A stretch of 64,000 nucleotides of DNA from Paraburkholderia tuberum STM678 (lineage in GTDB: Bacteria > Pseudomonadota > Gammaproteobacteria > Burkholderiales > Burkholderiaceae), in the NCBI RefSeq assembly GCF_902833905.1, contig NZ_CADFGP010000005.1, positions 1 to 64,000 on the forward strand, in the 5' to 3' direction. Shown piece by piece: positions 16,746 through 25,948 of the stretch. A program made the translations under genes and the position numbers. The notes beneath the pieces are model-generated. The model worked only from the letters and a program-made list of their open reading frames with translations, had not been told where the DNA came from and searched no databases. How positions within the stretch are numbered: position 1 is the first letter of the stretch; each line of letters opens with the position of its first letter.

Positions 16746-19700
16746 ATGTCTGCTACCAGCGTAAAGAGCGTGTGTCCGTATTGCGGCGTCGGCTGCGGCA
16801 TGGTGCTGCACGTCGAGGACGGCCAGGTCGTGAAGATCGCTGGCGACAAGGAGCATCCGGCCAACTTTGGCCGGCTCTGCACCAAAGGGCAGTCGGCCCA
16901 CGTCGCGCTGCGCAAGTCGGGTCGTCTCGAAGGCGCGTTCGTGCGTCGTGCGCGCGACGAAGACCCGGTGCCGCTGCCGATGGCGCAGGCGCTGAGCGAT
17001 ACCGCCGCGCGTCTGCGGCGCGTGCTCGACGAGCATGGTCCCGATGCGCTGTCGTTTTACGTGTCGGGGCAGATGTCGCTCGAAGCGCAGTATCTGGTCA
17101 ACAAGCTCGCGAAGGGCTTTATCGGCACGAACAATATCGAAGCGAATTCGCGCCTGTGCATGGCGAGCGCGGCGAGCGGCTACAAACTGTCGCTCGGCGC
17201 GGACGGTCCGCCCGGCTCGTACGAAGACTTCGATCACGCGGATCTGTTTTTCGTCAGCGGTGCGAATATGGCCGACTGCCACCCGATCCTGTTCCTGCGC
17301 ATGATGGATCGCGTGAAGGCGGGCGCGAAGCTGATCGTCGTCGATCCGCGCCGCAACACGACCGCCGGGAAAGCCGATCTGTTCCTGCAGATCAAACCCG
17401 GCACCGACCTCGCGCTGCTGAACGGTCTGCTGCATCTGCTGCACGAAAACGGCGCAACGGATGCGGCTTTTATCGCCGAACACACCGAAGGCTGGGACGC
17501 GATGCCCGCGTTTCTGGCCGGGTACACGCCGGAGAACGTCGCCCGCATCACGGGCCTCGCCGCCGACGACATCCGTCGCGCCGCGCAGATGATCGCGTCG
17601 GCCAAAGACTGGATGAGTTGCTGGACGATGGGCCTGAACCAGAGCACGCACGGCACGTGGCACACCAACGCGCTGTGCAATCTGCATCTGGCGACGGGCC
17701 GCATCTGCCGGCGCGGCAGTGGGCCGTTCTCGCTGACGGGCCAACCGAACGCGATGGGCGGCCGCGAAATGGGCTATATGGGCCCTGCTCTGCCGGGGCA
17801 GCGTTCGGCGCTGGTCGCCGCAGATCGCGCGTTCGTCGAAGCACTGTGGGGCATCGCACCGGGCACGCTCAAAGCGGACGCAGGCACCGGCACGATCGAC
17901 ATGTTCGCGCGCATGGCCGCGGGCGACATCAAGGCGTGCTGGATCATCTGCACGAATCCGGTCGCGACCGTCGCGAACCGGCAGACCGCGATCGCCGGTT
18001 TGCGCGCGGCCGAACTCGTGATCGCGCAGGACGCGTTCCTCGATACCGAAACGAACCGCTACGCCGACGTGCTGCTGCCCGGCGCGTTGTGGGCCGAAGC
18101 CGAAGGCGTGATGGTCAACTCGGAGCGCAATCTGACGCTGATGCAGCAAGCCATCGAACCGCCCGGCGCGGCGCTGCCCGACTGGCAGATCATCGCGCGC
18201 ATCGCGTGTGAAATGGGCTTTGCCGATGCGTTCAGCTATGCGAGCGCCGACGAAGTGTTCGCCGAACTCACGCGCGCGGCGAACCCCGCGACCGGCTACG
18301 ACCTGCGCGGCGCGAGCCATCGCCGCTTGAAGGACTCGCCACTGCAGTGGCCGATCGCGTCGGCCGATTCGTCCGAGCGCAATCCGCTTCGCTATCTGAA
18401 TGACGGCGTGAGCCAGACACTCAGGGAGTCGGAAGATGGCGGCCACCCGCGCATTGCTTTTCCGACCGCGAGCGGCAGGGCGAAGTTTTTCGCGCGTGCG
18501 TATCAGCCCGCGGCCGAGTTGCCCGATCGCGAGTTTCCGATCGTGTTGAACACGGGCCGTCTGCAGCATCAGTGGCACACGATGACCAAGACCGGCAAGG
18601 TCGCGATGCTGAACAAGCTGAACCCCGGACCCTTCGTCGAAATTCATCCGGACGACGCGGCCGAACTCGGGATTCGCGCGAAGGACGCGGTCGAGATCCG
18701 TTCGCGGCGCGGCCGCGCGGTCCTGCCCGCCGTCGTCACCGATCGTGTGAGCGCGGGTCAGTGCTTCGCACCGATGCACTGGAACGACGTGTTCGGCGAC
18801 GAACTGTGCATCAATGCGGTGACCAACGACGCGGTCGATCCGGTTTCTCTGCAGCCCGAACTGAAAGTCTGCGCGGTCGCGCTGAGTCCGGTGACGGCGG
18901 ATCGCGACGCGAGCACTCGCAATGACCACGATGCGCTCTCTACCCCCGCCGACGCAGCGGTTTTAGCGCCAAGCGCGAAGGATCAACCCATGCCTCGTAT
19001 CGAAGCCCTCACGACTTTGCTGCAACTGCCGCCCGAGCCCGCGCCCATGCCGTCGCTCAGCGACGCGGAGCGCGCTTATCTGGCGGGTTTCGTCAGTGGC
19101 CTGCGTTCGGCCGAAGCGCAAGGTCTCGTCAACGTGCCGGTGCTGCCGCACAGCGCACCGTTCGATGCGGTGAAGCGGCTCTATGTCGATGGTCTGCTTG
19201 CGGGACTGTATAGCCGCAGCGCGACGACAGCCCAGACGCCAACCGCTGCCTTGCGGCCGAATCTCGCACAGGAAGAGCCACGCGAATCGGGCGTGCGCAT
19301 CGTGCGCGTGCGGCCGAAGGTCACGCTGTTGTGGGCCTCGCAAACCGGCAACACCGAGTCGCTGACCGAGCGTTACGCGACGCGTCTGATGGAATCGGGC
19401 TTCGAAATCCGCACCGCGTGCATGGCCGACTATTCGTTCGCGACGCTCGCGAAGGCGCAATACGTGCTGCTGATGACGAGCACGTTCGGCGACGGCGATG
19501 CGCCCGACAACGCGCAGGACTTCTGGACGCAACTGAACGCCGCCACGGCGCCGCGCCTCGACGGCGTGCGTTTCGCGGTGCTCGCGCTCGGCGATCGCAA
19601 CTACGATCAGTTCTGCGGTCACGGCCGCCGTCTGGACGAGCGGCTCGCCGCGCAGGGTGCGCTGCGTCTGACCGAGCGTGTCGATTGCGATATTGAATAT

Positions 19701-20930
19701 CAGCAGGGCGCCGATGCATGGCTCGAACGCGTGATCGTCTGCATCAAGCAGGCGGATGCCGCGCTGTACGCGGTGCCGCCGGGCGGCATGATCAACGCGG
19801 TGGTGGGCGCGGTGCCGACCAGGGCGCGGCCGGCCGCGTCGCGCGTCGTCGGCAATCTGCGCCTGAACCGGCAGGGCGCCGCAAAGGATACCCGCTACGT
19901 GTCGCTGCAAACGGGCGAGACGAACCTCGAATACGAAGCGGGCGATGCGCTCGGCGTGTGGCCGAGCAACTGCCCCGAACTCGTCGACGAACTGATCACG
20001 CTGAGCGGTCTGCACGCGGAGGCATCGGTGCACGTCGCGGGTATCGGCGACATGCGGCTCGCCGATGCGCTCGGCAAGCACTACGAGATCGCGCGGCCGA
20101 GCGCCGAAGCGCTGGCGTTCGTCGCGGCGCGCAGCGGCAACGGCGCGCTGGGCGATCTGCTCGCGCCCGAACGCAAGGCGGATCTGAAGCAATGGCTATG
20201 GGGACAGCAGCTCGCCGACGTATTGCACGAGTTTCCGGTGAGCCTCTCGGCCGCCGAGCTGACCGGCATGCTGAAACGCCTGCAGCCGCGTCTGTATTCG
20301 ATCGCATCGAGCCCGAAGGCGCATCCGGGCGAAGTGCATCTGACGGTGTCGGCGGTGCGGTATACGAATGGGCGGCGGCACCGCAAGGGCGTGTCGTCGA
20401 CGTTTCTCGCGGATCGCGCAAGCGACACCGACGTGCCCGTGTTCGTGCAGAAGTCCGCGCACTTTCGTCCTCCTCATCAATCGGACACGCCGATGATCAT
20501 GGTCGGGCCGGGCACCGGCATCGCGCCGTTTCGCGGCTTTCTGCACGAACGGCAGGCACGAGGCGAGCGCGGACGCAACTGGCTGTTCTTCGGCGAACAG
20601 CATGCCGCGACCGACTTCTACTATCGCGACGAACTCGAAGCGATGCGCGCGAGCGGTCTGCTGACCCGGCTCGACGTCGCGTTCTCGCGTGACCAGGCCG
20701 ACAAGATCTATGTGCAGGACCACATGCGCGAACACGGTGCGCAACTGTGGGCATGGCTCGAAGACGGTGCGCACTTCTATGTATGCGGCGACGCGAACCG
20801 GATGGCGCGCGATGTCGATGCGGCGCTGAAGGACGTCATCACGACTCACGGTGGCATGAGCGAAGAGAAAGCACTCGAATACGTGAGCCGTCTGACGCGC
20901 GAAAAGCGTTATGCACGCGACGTGTATTGA
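16746..20930 (+). CDS. nasA: Nitrate reductase fused to a CysJ-like flavoprotein reductase
   Basis: 1394 residues from ATG 16746. In-frame ATG 16722 and TTG 16707 are alternatives, the latter with GAGGT at 16694. The N-terminus CPYCGVGCG starts the [4Fe-4S]/bis-MGD catalytic module (to about 720). A linker is followed by a flavodoxin domain (WASQTGNTESL, about residue 860) and an FAD/NADPH reductase domain (RLYSIASSP, GPGTGIAPFRG near 1254, end YARDVY). Nitrate is thus reduced to nitrite using NADPH within one chain, replacing a separate NasC. The arrangement is known in Burkholderia relatives. Third gene of the nirB operon. Confidence 0.93.
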   Translation: MSATSVKSVCPYCGVGCGMVLHVEDGQVVKIAGDKEHPANFGRLCTKGQSAHVALRKSGRLEGAFVRRARDEDPVPLPMAQALSDTAARLRRVLDEHGPDALSFYVSGQMSLEAQYLVNKLAKGFIGTNNIEANSRLCMASAASGYKLSLGADGPPGSYEDFDHADLFFVSGANMADCHPILFLRMMDRVKAGAKLIVVDPRRNTTAGKADLFLQIKPGTDLALLNGLLHLLHENGATDAAFIAEHTEGWDAMPAFLAGYTPENVARITGLAADDIRRAAQMIASAKDWMSCWTMGLNQSTHGTWHTNALCNLHLATGRICRRGSGPFSLTGQPNAMGGREMGYMGPALPGQRSALVAADRAFVEALWGIAPGTLKADAGTGTIDMFARMAAGDIKACWIICTNPVATVANRQTAIAGLRAAELVIAQDAFLDTETNRYADVLLPGALWAEAEGVMVNSERNLTLMQQAIEPPGAALPDWQIIARIACEMGFADAFSYASADEVFAELTRAANPATGYDLRGASHRRLKDSPLQWPIASADSSERNPLRYLNDGVSQTLRESEDGGHPRIAFPTASGRAKFFARAYQPAAELPDREFPIVLNTGRLQHQWHTMTKTGKVAMLNKLNPGPFVEIHPDDAAELGIRAKDAVEIRSRRGRAVLPAVVTDRVSAGQCFAPMHWNDVFGDELCINAVTNDAVDPVSLQPELKVCAVALSPVTADRDASTRNDHDALSTPADAAVLAPSAKDQPMPRIEALTTLLQLPPEPAPMPSLSDAERAYLAGFVSGLRSAEAQGLVNVPVLPHSAPFDAVKRLYVDGLLAGLYSRSATTAQTPTAALRPNLAQEEPRESGVRIVRVRPKVTLLWASQTGNTESLTERYATRLMESGFEIRTACMADYSFATLAKAQYVLLMTSTFGDGDAPDNAQDFWTQLNAATAPRLDGVRFAVLALGDRNYDQFCGHGRRLDERLAAQGALRLTERVDCDIEYQQGADAWLERVIVCIKQADAALYAVPPGGMINAVVGAVPTRARPAASRVVGNLRLNRQGAAKDTRYVSLQTGETNLEYEAGDALGVWPSNCPELVDELITLSGLHAEASVHVAGIGDMRLADALGKHYEIARPSAEALAFVAARSGNGALGDLLAPERKADLKQWLWGQQLADVLHEFPVSLSAAELTGMLKRLQPRLYSIASSPKAHPGEVHLTVSAVRYTNGRRHRKGVSSTFLADRASDTDVPVFVQKSAHFRPPHQSDTPMIMVGPGTGIAPFRGFLHERQARGERGRNWLFFGEQHAATDFYYRDELEAMRASGLLTRLDVAFSRDQADKIYVQDHMREHGAQLWAWLEDGAHFYVCGDANRMARDVDAALKDVITTHGGMSEEKALEYVSRLTREKRYARDVY

Positions 20931-20986
20931 GCCGCCGATGCGTTGCAGAAGATGCCTTTAAAAAGGCCTCGTAACGGACAACACGA

Positions 20987-21002
20987 TGGCATGACGCTTG
21001 CG
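20987..21002 (+). promoter_or_regulatory. Sigma-54 promoter of narK
   Basis: TGGCATGACGCTTGCG has GG at 20988-20989 and GC at 21000-21001, 12 bases apart. Predicted transcription start is near 21012, giving the transporter its own nitrogen-controlled promoter besides any read-through from nasA. Confidence 0.65.
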
Positions 21003-21032
21003 TGTCGAGTCCCAGTGAAAACTCCGGGCGAC

Positions 21033-21086
21033 ATGCCGGCGCAAAACACAAGTAACGCAGCAACTGGACTACCCGGCATTTTATTT
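21033..21086 (+). terminator. Possible attenuator in the narK leader
   Basis: Arms ATGCCGG (21033-21039) and CCGGCAT (21073-21079) are followed by TTTATTT. The left arm can instead pair with CCGGGC just upstream (21023-21039), giving two exclusive structures. This could be a third nitrate-controlled terminator, but clear A1/G4 six-base loops are not evident. Confidence 0.35.
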
Positions 21087-21100
21087 ACTGAGGATCTCTG

Positions 21101-22468
21101 ATGAAAAACGTGATTCACTCCCTGCGAAGCGGTGATTGGCGCGCACTCGTCGCCTGCTTTCTGTATTTCGACACGGGCTTCACCGTCTGGGTGCTGTATG
21201 GGCCGCTCGCGCCGTTCATCAGCAAGAGCATCGCGATGACGCCCGCGCAGCAGGGTCTGCTCGTCGCGGTGCCGGTGTTGTCCGCGGCGATTCTGCGCGT
21301 GACGCTCGGCAATCTGTATCAGTCCGCGCATGGCAAACGCATTGCGTTGATGGGCGTGCTACTGTCGGCGGTGCCGACGATCGTGCTGCCGTTGCTGCAA
21401 TCGGTGCCGTCGTACGAAATGCTGCTGGTGCTCGGCGTGTTCCTTGGCGTCGGCGGCGCCAGCTTCGCGGTCGCGCTGCCGATGGCCGGCAGTAACTATC
21501 CGCCGAAAGTGCAGGGCCTCGTCTTGGGACTGGCCGCGGCCGGCAACATCGGCGCGGTGCTCGACGGCTTTCTGTTCCCGCAACTGGCGACGCGCTACGG
21601 TTGGCAACTCGCCGCGGGCGGCGCCTTGCCGCTGCTCGCGATCGCCGCGATCACGCTGTACTTCTGGGCCAACGACGCGGGCGTCAAAACCGGCAGCGTG
21701 CTGCGCGCCTTCGGCAGTTTCGCGACGACGCTGGTCGGCCTGATCGCGCTCGTGCTGCTCGTCGAAGCGGGGCTATTCGGCGCGGGCAAGACCGGCGTGC
21801 TGCTGCTGCCGGTGATCGGTGCGCTGCTGGCGATCGCGGTGCTGCCGCAACGCTACCGCTCGGTGCTCGCCGAGCGCGATACATGGGTCATCATGCTCGT
21901 CTATAGCATCACGTTCGGCGGTTTCGTCGGTATGTCCTCGTATGTGTCGCTGCTGCTGACCAACCTCTATCAACTGTCGAAAATCGACGCGGGCCTGTTC
22001 ATGGCGCTGCTCGCCGCGACCGGCGCGATGGTGCGCCCGCTCGGCGGTCTGATTGCCGACCGCGTGTCGGGCGTGCGCGCGCTGACCGTGCTGCTGGCGA
22101 TCATCGCGGTTTGCGATTTCCTGTTCGCGGCGGCGATGCCGTCGCTCGCGGGCGGCATTGCGTTGCTGCTCTGCCTCTATGTCGCGTTCGGACTCGGCAA
22201 TGGCGCGACGTTCCAGCTCGTGCCGCATCGCTGGGCCGGCCGCACCGGGCTGATGTCCGGCATCGTCGGCGCGGCGGGCGGCATCGGCGGCTTCTATCTG
22301 CCGGTCGTGATGGGCATCGCGAAGGAAAGCACCGGCAGCTATCAAATGGGCTTCGCGACGTTCGGCACACTGTCGGCTTGCGCGTTCCTTGCGATCGTCG
22401 CGCTGCGCCGGCCGTGGATGGCGTGGTCGATGCAAACCGGCGTCATGCACGCGCATGCGACGGAGTAA
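21101..22468 (+). CDS. narK: MFS nitrate/nitrite transporter
   Basis: 455 residues with about 12 membrane helices. It carries the NarK/NasA family features: an early FDTGFTVWVLYGPLAPF helix, GVGGASFAVALPMAGSNYPP (nitrate signature region with conserved glycines) and FGLGNGATFQLVPHRW in the second half. It imports nitrate for the assimilatory enzymes encoded upstream. The start has GAGGAT before it. The 3' end overlaps the next gene start by 14 bases. Confidence 0.92.
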   Translation: MKNVIHSLRSGDWRALVACFLYFDTGFTVWVLYGPLAPFISKSIAMTPAQQGLLVAVPVLSAAILRVTLGNLYQSAHGKRIALMGVLLSAVPTIVLPLLQSVPSYEMLLVLGVFLGVGGASFAVALPMAGSNYPPKVQGLVLGLAAAGNIGAVLDGFLFPQLATRYGWQLAAGGALPLLAIAAITLYFWANDAGVKTGSVLRAFGSFATTLVGLIALVLLVEAGLFGAGKTGVLLLPVIGALLAIAVLPQRYRSVLAERDTWVIMLVYSITFGGFVGMSSYVSLLLTNLYQLSKIDAGLFMALLAATGAMVRPLGGLIADRVSGVRALTVLLAIIAVCDFLFAAAMPSLAGGIALLLCLYVAFGLGNGATFQLVPHRWAGRTGLMSGIVGAAGGIGGFYLPVVMGIAKESTGSYQMGFATFGTLSACAFLAIVALRRPWMAWSMQTGVMHAHATE

Positions 22469-22886
22469 GGCGCCGCGCTCGCGCGTCTGGCGTGCGCTGT
22501 CCAACGCCGAGGAATTCGGCAAATGGTTCGGCGTGAATCTCACCGGCAAGCGGTTCGTCGCGGGGCAATCCACGCAGGGGCACATCACCTATCCAGGCTA
22601 TGAGCATCTGCTGATGAACGTGCTGGTCGAGCGTGTCGAGCCCGAGCATCATCTGTCGTGGCGCTGGCATCCGGCCGCGATCGACATCACGATCGACTAC
22701 ACGCCTGAGCCGACCACGCTCGTGGAATTCGATCTGAGCGACGTCGAGTCGGGCACGCTGCTGCGCGTCGTCGAATCGGGCTTCGACCAGTTGCCGGTCG
22801 GGCGCCGCGCGCAAGCGTTCCGGCTGAACGACGGCGGCTGGGAGCAGCAGATGGTCAACGTCGAGCGATATGTCGGCGCGAGCTAG
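22455..22886 (+). CDS. SRPBCC (AHSA1-like) protein, N-terminally shortened
   Basis: About 143 residues. The body KAPRSRVWRALSNAEEFGKWFGV through HLSWRWHP to GGWEQQMVNVERYV is a standard START-like/AHSA1 domain of the family usually paired with ArsR regulators. Homologues have about 15-20 more residues before this point, which are missing. The only start, ATG 22455, lies inside the 3' end of narK. A deletion that fused the narK end to this gene is likely. The ligand is unknown. Confidence 0.6.
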   Translation: MRRSKAPRSRVWRALSNAEEFGKWFGVNLTGKRFVAGQSTQGHITYPGYEHLLMNVLVERVEPEHHLSWRWHPAAIDITIDYTPEPTTLVEFDLSDVESGTLLRVVESGFDQLPVGRRAQAFRLNDGGWEQQMVNVERYVGAS

Positions 22887-23237
22887 GGCGGCCCCCGCGA
22901 GGGCGGGCCTCAAGGCGGCGACACTGCGCAGTTCGGCGGCGGTGTTCGCGCGGCGCTCGGTGACGAGACGCGTCTGCGGCTTGTCGCGGCGTTGTGCGCG
23001 GGCAGTGCGATGTCGATCGCGCAGCTGACGGCCGGCACCGACATCACGCGGCAGTCGGTCACGCAGCATCTGCAGGTGCTGGCCGACGCGGGCCTCGTGC
23101 ACGACGTGAAGGTCGGACGCGAGCGCCTGTGGGCGTTCGAGCCCACGCATCTCGACGCGGCACGCCGCGCGCTCGACGCGATTTCGCGGCAGTGGGATCA
23201 GGCGCTGCTGAAGCTGAAGACGATGGTCGAAGAATGA
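22870..23237 (+). pseudogene. ArsR-family regulator with a frameshift
   Basis: The frame opening at ATG 22870 reads to SSAAVFA. The ArsR homology then continues in another frame as AALGDETRLRLVAAL, SIAQLTAGTDITRQSVTQHLQVL (recognition helix) and VGRERLWAFEP. Two extra bases in GCGCGGCGCTC near 22950 explain the shift. An ATG at 23010 could give only the helix-turn-helix part. The start overlaps the SRPBCC stop, the usual pairing for these families. A sequencing error cannot be excluded. Confidence 0.6.
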
Positions 23238-23382
23238 AGGGCGGGCGTCCGTGGTGATTGCACGAACCGAGCCGGCCCGCGGATTGGCCGCCTGCCGGTA
23301 GGCTGTACGCGACGGCGGGTGCCGCATTTTTTACCGACTGCGAGCGGCACGTCGTGCATGGAAGCGCGGAACAACGCAAAAA

Positions 23383-23402
23383 GGGGCCAAAAAATTGGCC
23401 CC
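23383..23402. terminator. Bidirectional terminator
   Basis: GGGGCCAA-AAAA-TTGGCCCC is a perfect 8-bp stem flanked by A-rich sequence on both sides, located between the convergent arsR remnant and the hypothetical gene ending at 23441. Confidence 0.7.
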
Positions 23403-23440
23403 CAATCCGCTGTAAAAAAGGAAGAAAAACGAGCCCGCGA

Positions 23441-23806
23441 CTAATCGGCGATCCGCTTGTCGGCCAGCGCGTTCTGGCAGTCGGCCAGAACCTGCCGGAC
23501 GAGCCGGGCTTGCGGGTCGAGTTCGTCGGTATCGAGAATTTCTTCAACCGCGTCGCGCGCCCAGTCGGCATCGACGAAGCGCGCGTGGCGCCGCGCGATT
23601 TCGACCGCGGTGGCCGACAGCTTCGCGACGCACAGCCAGTCGGCTTCGCGCGCGCGGCGGTCGAGCCACTTGTGCGCGGACTGCACGTGAAACGCCGCGT
23701 CGGGCCAGTCTTCGTTCAGATAATAAGCGCCGAGGCTTCCGCATGTGAGCCAGCACAACAGCTCCAGGCGGTCACGGGGACTCAGATGTTGGCGTACATC
23801 ACTCAT
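23441..23806 (-). CDS. Conserved-looking cytoplasmic protein, unknown function
   Basis: From ATG 23806 the product has 121 residues (MSDVRQHLSPRDRLELLCWLT...). It is predicted all-helical with many Trp, Arg and acidic residues and has no signal peptide or membrane helix. The regular helix pattern and codon use suggest a real protein. The frame is open further upstream to 23896, but that part looks non-coding. I do not recognise the family. Confidence 0.5.
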   Translation of the reverse strand: MSDVRQHLSPRDRLELLCWLTCGSLGAYYLNEDWPDAAFHVQSAHKWLDRRAREADWLCVAKLSATAVEIARRHARFVDADWARDAVEEILDTDELDPQARLVRQVLADCQNALADKRIAD

Positions 23807-24067
23807 GGCGACGCTCGCTGCAGTAAATGGCTTCCCGGTGAGGCCGGCGGGCGCCGTCCTCCGCTTTTTACACACGCTTTTTACAAACAGTAGCATGCGG
23901 AATTCCCGGGCGGCAATTCCTGACCACCCTTAGCGTGCGGCGCCGCCACAGGTGGGGTTTTCGGGCGGTGCGTCAGCGTGGTGCGCCGGCGATCTGATCG
24001 CCCCGGGACGACCCGCCGCAGCCGAAGCGCCGGCATTTACCGGCTCGCAGCGGTTCCCGGCGCGGCT

Positions 24068-24868
24068 TCAACGTTCGCCGCGCGTCGTCGCGACGATGAA
24101 AAACCGCGGAAACGGCAGCAGCACCGTGCCATCGGCGAGCGCCGGGTAGGCTCTGACGATTTCGTCGCGATAGCGTTGCACAAACGCGCCGCGTTCGGCG
24201 TCGTCGAGCGCGGCGAGAAACGGCCGCAGCGCGCTGCCCTTGAACCATTCGACCACCGCGTCGGCGCCCGCGAGCGGGTGGTGATAGACCGTGCGCCACA
24301 CGTCGACGCGCGCACACAGCGGCTTGAGCAGCGCGTAGTACCAGTTTGCGTCGTAGCGCATGGTGCGCTCGATACCGTTCAGCTTCGTCGCCCAAGGCCC
24401 GTCGATGGCGATTTCGCGCAGCAGCCGGTGCGCCGGTTCGTCGAGATTGTCGGGCATCTGCACGGCGAGGCTGCCGCCCCTGGCAAGTTTTGCCACCAGC
24501 GCGGGGAACAGCCGCTCGTGGTCCGGCACCCATTGCAGCACCGCGTTCGCGAGGATCACGTCGTAGGGGCCGTGCGCGTCCCACGTCGAAACGTCGCTGA
24601 TCTCGAAGCGACATTGCGGCAGCCGCCGACGGGCCGCCGCGATCATGTCGGCGGAGCTGTCGATGCCGCTGACCGACGCGCCCGGCACCCGCTCGGCCAG
24701 CACCTCGGTCGAGTTGCCCGGGCCGCAGCCGATGTCGACCGCGAGCCGCGCGCCGTTCAAGGGCACCGCCGCGAGCAGATCGCGGACCGGCCGCGTGCGC
24801 TCGTTCTCGAACAGCATGTACTGCTTCGCGTGCCAATCGCTATGCTCGTTCGTGGTTTTGTCGGTCAT
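24068..24868 (-). CDS. tam: Trans-aconitate 2-methyltransferase
   Basis: 266-residue class I SAM methyltransferase. The SAM motif is LAVDIGCGPGNSTEVLAER, with GIDSSADMIAAARRRLP as motif II and FEISDVSTWD next. The family-specific start DWHAKQYMLFENERTRPVRDLL and mid-region LQWVPDHERLFPAL match Tam. It methylates trans-aconitate, a spontaneous isomer that inhibits aconitase. Divergent from the LysR gene, with paired palindromes between them. Confidence 0.9.
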   Translation of the reverse strand: MTDKTTNEHSDWHAKQYMLFENERTRPVRDLLAAVPLNGARLAVDIGCGPGNSTEVLAERVPGASVSGIDSSADMIAAARRRLPQCRFEISDVSTWDAHGPYDVILANAVLQWVPDHERLFPALVAKLARGGSLAVQMPDNLDEPAHRLLREIAIDGPWATKLNGIERTMRYDANWYYALLKPLCARVDVWRTVYHHPLAGADAVVEWFKGSALRPFLAALDDAERGAFVQRYRDEIVRAYPALADGTVLLPFPRFFIVATTRGER

Positions 24869-24927
24869 CTTTTGCTCCTTCGCGGGGTTCGTTGCGGCCT
24901 CATTCTCGGCCGCTGACAGCCTAGAGT

Positions 24928-24960
24928 AAAATGAATTTATAATCCCGATTACTTCATTTT
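24928..24960. promoter_or_regulatory. Nested palindromic operator between tam and lysR
   Basis: Outer arms AAAATGAA (24928-24935) and TTCATTTT (24953-24960) enclose an inner palindrome TAATC-CC-GATTA (24940-24951). The site ends five bases before the LysR start and lies about 60-90 bases upstream of tam. This placement suits LysR autoregulation and control of the divergent gene. Confidence 0.5.
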
Positions 24961-24964
24961 TCTA

Positions 24965-25864
24965 ATGAAAATCGACACGCTCGGCGTGCAGGCTTTCGTC
25001 GCGATTGCCGATCGCGGCAGCTTCCAAAGCGCGGCGGATTCGCTGCACGTCACGCAAACCGCGATCACGCAGCGGCTGCGCAAGCTCGAAAGCTATCTCG
25101 GCGTCACGCTGATCGAGCGCACCACGCGTTCGATGGCGCTCACCGAAATCGGTCGCAATTTTCTGCCGCAGGCGCGTCGGCTGCTCGGCGAGCTGGCGGA
25201 CGCGCTCGTCGAGATCCGCGAAACGGGCATCGCGCGACGCGGCGACGTGTCGATCGCGTGCGTGCCGACCGTCGGCGTTCAGTATCTGCCGCGCATCCTG
25301 CAGGCGTATTCGGCGCGCTATCCGCACAATCGCATCAAGATTCTCGATCACGCGTCGTCGGCGGTGGAGGAGGCCGTGTTGCGCAGAGAGGTCGAGTTCG
25401 GCATCAATATCGCGCGCGAGCATCATCCCGATCTCGCCACCGTGCCGCTCACCGAAGACCGCTACGTGCTGATCTGCCACGAGGACCATCCACTCGCGAA
25501 GCGGCGGCGCATCGCATGGCGGCAGTTGCAGCCGTTCCCGCTGATTTTCGCCGGCGAGGTCAGCGGTAATCGCGCGCTGCTCGACGTCGCGCTGGAATCG
25601 AGCGAGCTCGCGCTGCGTTCGTTCTACGAGGTGCAGCGCAGTTCGACCGCCGTCGGACTCGTCGCGCAACGCGTCGGCGCGGCCGTGGTGCCCGCGCTCG
25701 CGCTGCAGAACGGCGCGTATCCGAGCGTGCGCACCGTCGAGCTCACGCAGCCCACCGTGTCGCGCACGCTGGTGCTCGTCGCGCGCAAGACCGCGCAGTT
25801 GTCACCGGCCGCGCAGGCGCTGTACGACATGATCCGCGAACAGGCGACGCTGAAAACCGGATGA
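24965..25864 (+). CDS. LysR-family transcriptional regulator
   Basis: 299 residues. The N-terminal winged helix (ALGVQAFVAIADRGSFQSAADSLHVTQTAITQRLRKLE, read as the standard LysR HTH) is followed by a substrate-binding domain beginning GDVSIACVPTVGVQYLP. Normal family length. It is divergent from tam and precedes a GST gene by about 85 bases. The effector is unknown; control of tam or gst is inferred from position and the palindrome upstream. Confidence 0.88.
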   Translation: MKIDTLGVQAFVAIADRGSFQSAADSLHVTQTAITQRLRKLESYLGVTLIERTTRSMALTEIGRNFLPQARRLLGELADALVEIRETGIARRGDVSIACVPTVGVQYLPRILQAYSARYPHNRIKILDHASSAVEEAVLRREVEFGINIAREHHPDLATVPLTEDRYVLICHEDHPLAKRRRIAWRQLQPFPLIFAGEVSGNRALLDVALESSELALRSFYEVQRSSTAVGLVAQRVGAAVVPALALQNGAYPSVRTVELTQPTVSRTLVLVARKTAQLSPAAQALYDMIREQATLKTG

Positions 25865-25948
25865 CGGCGCGCCGCGCGCAAGGCAAACTGGCTGGCTTCC
25901 GAGTTTCATTCCTTCAACCCGTTCAATCCACGCGGTACCCAACGACTC

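Noticed and set aside
16593..18929. 778-codon frame opposite nasA
   Set aside because: Antisense shadow, no recognisable domain, no ribosome site.
20954..20967. GCCTTT/AAAGGC hairpin after nasA as a terminator
   Set aside because: Loop is very short and no T tract follows; kept only as weak possibility.
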